Assembly (NCBI RefSeq): GCF_030532265.1
Contig: NZ_JAUNLM010000015.1
Coordinates: 1-42,502, forward strand
DNA length: 42,502 nt
Source: Clostridium sp.
GTDB lineage: Bacteria; Bacillota; Clostridia; Clostridiales; Clostridiaceae
Reading direction: 5' to 3'
Position numbers and translations under genes: made by a program. Shown one piece after another: positions 40,014 through 42,502 of this stretch. The notes below the pieces were generated by a model. It was given only the letters and a program-made list of their open reading frames with translations, had not been told where the DNA came from and did no database searches. Each line of letters opens with the position of its first letter. Position 1 is the stretch's first letter.

Positions 40014-41396
40014 ATGACTGATAAAAAAATAGATTTAGGTACAGGAAAGATAAATAATTTATTATTTAGATTAGCACTTCCTGCAATTATAGCTCAAATA
40101 GTTAACGTTCTATATAATATTATAGATAGAATATTTATAGGAAGAATACCAAATGGAGAAATTGCTATGGCGGGAGTTGGAGTAGCTTTTCCAATAATAA
40201 TGATAATATCAGCTTTCAGTGCGCTTATTGGTATGGGGGGAGCGCCTCTTGCAGCTATAAAGATGGGAGAGAAAAATAATGATGAAGCTGAAGAAATACT
40301 AAGTAATAGTTTTTCAGCTCTTATATTATTAGGAATTATACTTACTATAGTTTTTACTATTTTTAAAGAACAAATGCTTTGGGCTTTTGGAGCAAGTGAA
40401 GCTACAATAAAATACTCAAGTGATTATTTAGGATTATATATTTTTGGAACTATATTTGTTCAAATAGCATTAGGAATGAATCCTTTTGTTAACACACAGG
40501 GATTTGCGAAGACTGGTATGGCTACTGTTATAATAGGTGCTATAATTAATATAATTTTAGATCCTATATTTATATTTGGTTTTGGAATGGGGGTTAAAGG
40601 TGCTGCTCTTGCAACAGTTTTAGGACAATGTGTCTCAGCTATATGGGTTCTTAAATTTTTATTTAGTCAAAAAAGTATATTAAAAATAAGAAAAGAGTAC
40701 ATGATTCCAAAACTAAAAATTATATTTCAAGTAGTAGCTCTTGGAGTTTCACCTTTTATAATGCAATCAACAGAAAGTCTTGTAATGATTATAATGAATA
40801 ATCAATTATTAAGATATGGTGGAGATTTAGCAGTTAGTGCTATGACTATAATGAGTAGTATAATGCAGATAGTGTTATTACCTCTTGTAGGTTTATCCCA
40901 AGGTGCTCAACCAATAATAAGTTATAATTATGGAGCAAAAGAAGGAAATAGAGTAAAACAAACATTCAGATTATTATTTACTTATTGTTTATGTTATACA
41001 GGAGTTATGTGGATTGCTTTAATGATGGCTCCAGGTTTTTTTGTATCGATATTTAATGATAATTCAAATCTTATGGATATAACAACTTGGAGTATAAAAA
41101 TATTCTTTGGTGGAGTTATTGCATCAGGAGCACAAATAGCGTGCCAACAAACATTTTTAGCTCTTGGACAAGCTAAAACATCATTAATATTAGCTCTTTT
41201 AAGAAAGATAATACTTCTTATACCATTAGCATTAATATTACCTATGATTTTTGAAAATAAACTTAAATGGACTTTAATGGCAGAACCAATTGCAGATATA
41301 ACAGCAGCAACTATTACTGTAATATGTTTTGTATCATTTTATAATAAAAAACTTTCAGAAGATGCATTAGGTTCTGATAACGTTAGTAAAGCTTAA
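40014..41396 (+). CDS. MATE-family multidrug/metabolite exporter
   Basis: A 460-residue membrane protein with 12 predicted helices in two halves, exporting organic cations or other toxic compounds with Na+ or H+. MATE landmarks are LALPAIIAQIVNVLYNIIDRIFIG near 18-41, GMGGAPLAAIKMGE near 73-86, NPFVNTQGFAKTGM near 156-169 and the second-half LSQGAQPIISYNYGA near 299-313. The substrate is unknown. GGAGG precedes ATG 40014. It stands alone between two terminators. Confidence 0.9.
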   Translation: MTDKKIDLGTGKINNLLFRLALPAIIAQIVNVLYNIIDRIFIGRIPNGEIAMAGVGVAFPIIMIISAFSALIGMGGAPLAAIKMGEKNNDEAEEILSNSFSALILLGIILTIVFTIFKEQMLWAFGASEATIKYSSDYLGLYIFGTIFVQIALGMNPFVNTQGFAKTGMATVIIGAIINIILDPIFIFGFGMGVKGAALATVLGQCVSAIWVLKFLFSQKSILKIRKEYMIPKLKIIFQVVALGVSPFIMQSTESLVMIIMNNQLLRYGGDLAVSAMTIMSSIMQIVLLPLVGLSQGAQPIISYNYGAKEGNRVKQTFRLLFTYCLCYTGVMWIALMMAPGFFVSIFNDNSNLMDITTWSIKIFFGGVIASGAQIACQQTFLALGQAKTSLILALLRKIILLIPLALILPMIFENKLKWTLMAEPIADITAATITVICFVSFYNKKLSEDALGSDNVSKA

Positions 41397-41403
41397 TATA
41401 AAT

Positions 41404-41455
41404 AAAAAAGGACTTTTTACTTAGAGTGAATTCTTAGTAATAAAGTTCTTTTTAT
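41404..41455 (+). terminator. Rho-independent terminator
   Basis: AAAAAAGGACTTT/AAAGTTCTTTTT stem with a long, partly paired loop and T tail. Confidence 0.72.
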
Positions 41456-41527
41456 TTAATAATTATAAAATTATGATTAAAAAATTTTTTGTGGTAAAAT
41501 ATATTAGTAGTATTAAGGAGGTAAAAA

Positions 41528-42238
41528 ATGAGAGAATTAATAGACTTACATACACATACTGTGTCTAGCGGTCATGCATATAGCACAGTTAAAGAAAACA
41601 TAGATAGTGCAAGAGATAAGGGAATTAAATATTTAGGAATTTCAGATCATGCTCCTAAAATGCCAGGCACTGCACATATATATCATTTCCATAACTTAAG
41701 AGTTATTCCTAAACATATTGATGGTGTTAATGTTTTTGTTGGGGCAGAAGTTAATATATTAGACTTTGATGGAAATGTAGATTTAACAGATGATGATTTA
41801 AATAATCTAGATTATGCAATAGCAAGTTTTCATCCACCTTGTATAAATCCTGGAACAGAAGAAGAAAATACAAGAGCTGTTATAAATGTTATGAAAAAGC
41901 CAAACATAAAAATAATAGGTCATTTAGATGATTCAAGATATCCAGTTAATTATGAAGAAGTTGTAATTGCTGCAAAAGAAAATAATATTTTATTAGAATT
42001 AAATAATTCATCTTTAAGACCAAATGGTTTTAGAGTAGGAGCCTTAGAAAATGATAAAAAAATGTTAGAGTTTTGTAGAAAACATAAAGCCAAAATAATA
42101 TTTGGTAGTGACTCTCATATATGTTATGATATAGGAAAGTTTGATAACTGTATAAATTTAGTAAATGAAATAAATTTCCCAAAAGAACTTATAATTAATT
42201 ATAATGAAGAAGAAATAAAAGGTATATTTAATATATAA
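41528..42238 (+). CDS. PHP-domain phosphatase (YcdX-like)
   Basis: A 236-residue metal-dependent hydrolase of the PHP family. Metal ligands are visible in order: H8 and H10 (DLHTHT), the SDHAP motif near 39-43, E near 74 (GAEVNI), H in ASFHPPC near 102, H in IIGHLDD near 139, and the C-terminal GSDSH near 195-199. The length and motifs fit the YcdX group of trinuclear-zinc phosphatases rather than histidinol phosphatase HisK; no his genes are near. The substrate is unknown. AAGGAGG precedes ATG 41528. Confidence 0.87.
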   Translation: MRELIDLHTHTVSSGHAYSTVKENIDSARDKGIKYLGISDHAPKMPGTAHIYHFHNLRVIPKHIDGVNVFVGAEVNILDFDGNVDLTDDDLNNLDYAIASFHPPCINPGTEEENTRAVINVMKKPNIKIIGHLDDSRYPVNYEEVVIAAKENNILLELNNSSLRPNGFRVGALENDKKMLEFCRKHKAKIIFGSDSHICYDIGKFDNCINLVNEINFPKELIINYNEEEIKGIFNI

Positions 42239-42242
42239 ATTG

Positions 42243-42276
42243 TTTAGGGCTATTTTAAATAGCCCTAAATTACTTT
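42243..42276 (+). terminator. Rho-independent terminator
   Basis: TTTAGGGCTATT/AATAGCCCTAAA perfect 12 bp stem, with a modest T-rich tail. Confidence 0.72.
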
Positions 42277-42304
42277 TACATAAAAATAAGAGGGGTAAGT
42301 ATTA

Positions 42305-42502
42305 ATGGGGGATAATAAAACTGTAAATATATTTTATTCTTTAGAAAATGAAGAAAATATATTGAATAAATTCAATAGTGATATTTTTAAAGTATATAAT
42401 CATATTTTTAAAAAAGATAAAATTATAAAATTTATTAAGTATTATAATTTTTGTTTTGATATGTACAATGTGAATTTTATAAGTTTTAATGATATAAATT
42501 AT
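42305..42502 (+). CDS. Start of an unidentified protein (partial, runs off the window)
   Basis: Open from ATG 42305 to the last base (66 codons), preceded by GAGGGG at 42290-42295. The N-terminus MGDNKTVNIFYSLENEEN is followed by a Lys, Phe, Tyr and Asn-rich stretch with no recognisable domain. It is not possible to assign a function from this part. Confidence 0.6.
   Translation, partial: MGDNKTVNIFYSLENEENILNKFNSDIFKVYNHIFKKDKIIKFIKYYNFCFDMYNVNFISFNDINY

Noticed and set aside
1-42502. Mobile element, prophage or CRISPR as the unusual system
   Set aside because: No transposase, integrase, phage structural gene, direct-repeat array or terminal inverted repeats were seen.

Overview
The window is very AT-rich, densely coded low-GC Gram-positive DNA. 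The genes point to an anaerobic, spore-forming Clostridium sensu stricto, plausibly near C. perfringens or C. baratii (species is inference). The evidence is AGGAGG-type ribosome binding sites, a SCIFF peptide with its radical-SAM maturase, a T-box leader, a guanine riboswitch, sporulation-type promoter motifs, and no respiratory complexes other than an NDH-2 type dehydrogenase. I see no rRNA, tRNA, CRISPR array, insertion sequence or prophage.

Layout. 1-6906 holds a partial gene end, an ABC exporter, a guanine-riboswitch-controlled purine permease, two L,D-transpeptidases around a tiny unlisted reverse-strand gene, and a methyltransferase. 7107-21029 is the centre of interest: a flavin-based extracellular electron transfer (EET) locus like the FLEET locus of Listeria monocytogenes. 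It holds eetB and eetA (reverse strand), a PplA-like FMN lipoprotein, the FMN transferase FmnB/ApbE, Ndh2 with a C-terminal membrane domain, the polyprenyl synthase DmkB, and two UbiA prenyltransferases. Parts not in the Listeria core set as I know it are a complete CUT1-type ABC transporter translationally coupled to the first UbiA gene, a periplasmic-binding-fold protein with no export signal, a LysR regulator, and a near-perfect Rex operator inside the ndh2 promoter.

21172-32904 is mostly housekeeping: AI-2E family transporter, AroQ, nucleoside hydrolase, two unknown proteins, a HemG-like flavodoxin, class II aldolase, polysaccharide deacetylase, a TPR membrane protein, DedA, an NADH oxidase, a HesB-like protein and type 2 IPP isomerase. 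33001-35820 is the SCIFF ranthipeptide locus (scfA, scfB, and an M16 protease as candidate processing enzyme). 35872-42502 holds a PLP decarboxylase-like enzyme, a Cys-rich coiled-coil protein behind a sigma-K-like promoter, an alanine-type T-box leader in front of an alaR-alaT-like pair, a MATE exporter, a PHP phosphatase and the start of an unknown gene.

How the EET genes should work together (inference from Listeria): Ndh2 oxidises NADH at the membrane and reduces a demethylmenaquinone-type quinone. DmkB makes its side chain, a UbiA enzyme attaches it to the head group, and IPP isomerase at 31873 feeds the isoprenoid pool. EetA/EetB pass electrons outward to FMN groups that FmnB has covalently attached to the surface lipoprotein. 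The Rex site would switch ndh2 on when NADH accumulates. No menaquinone head-group genes are in the window, so the head group is imported or made elsewhere. The ABC transporter and the binding-fold protein are candidates for that missing step.
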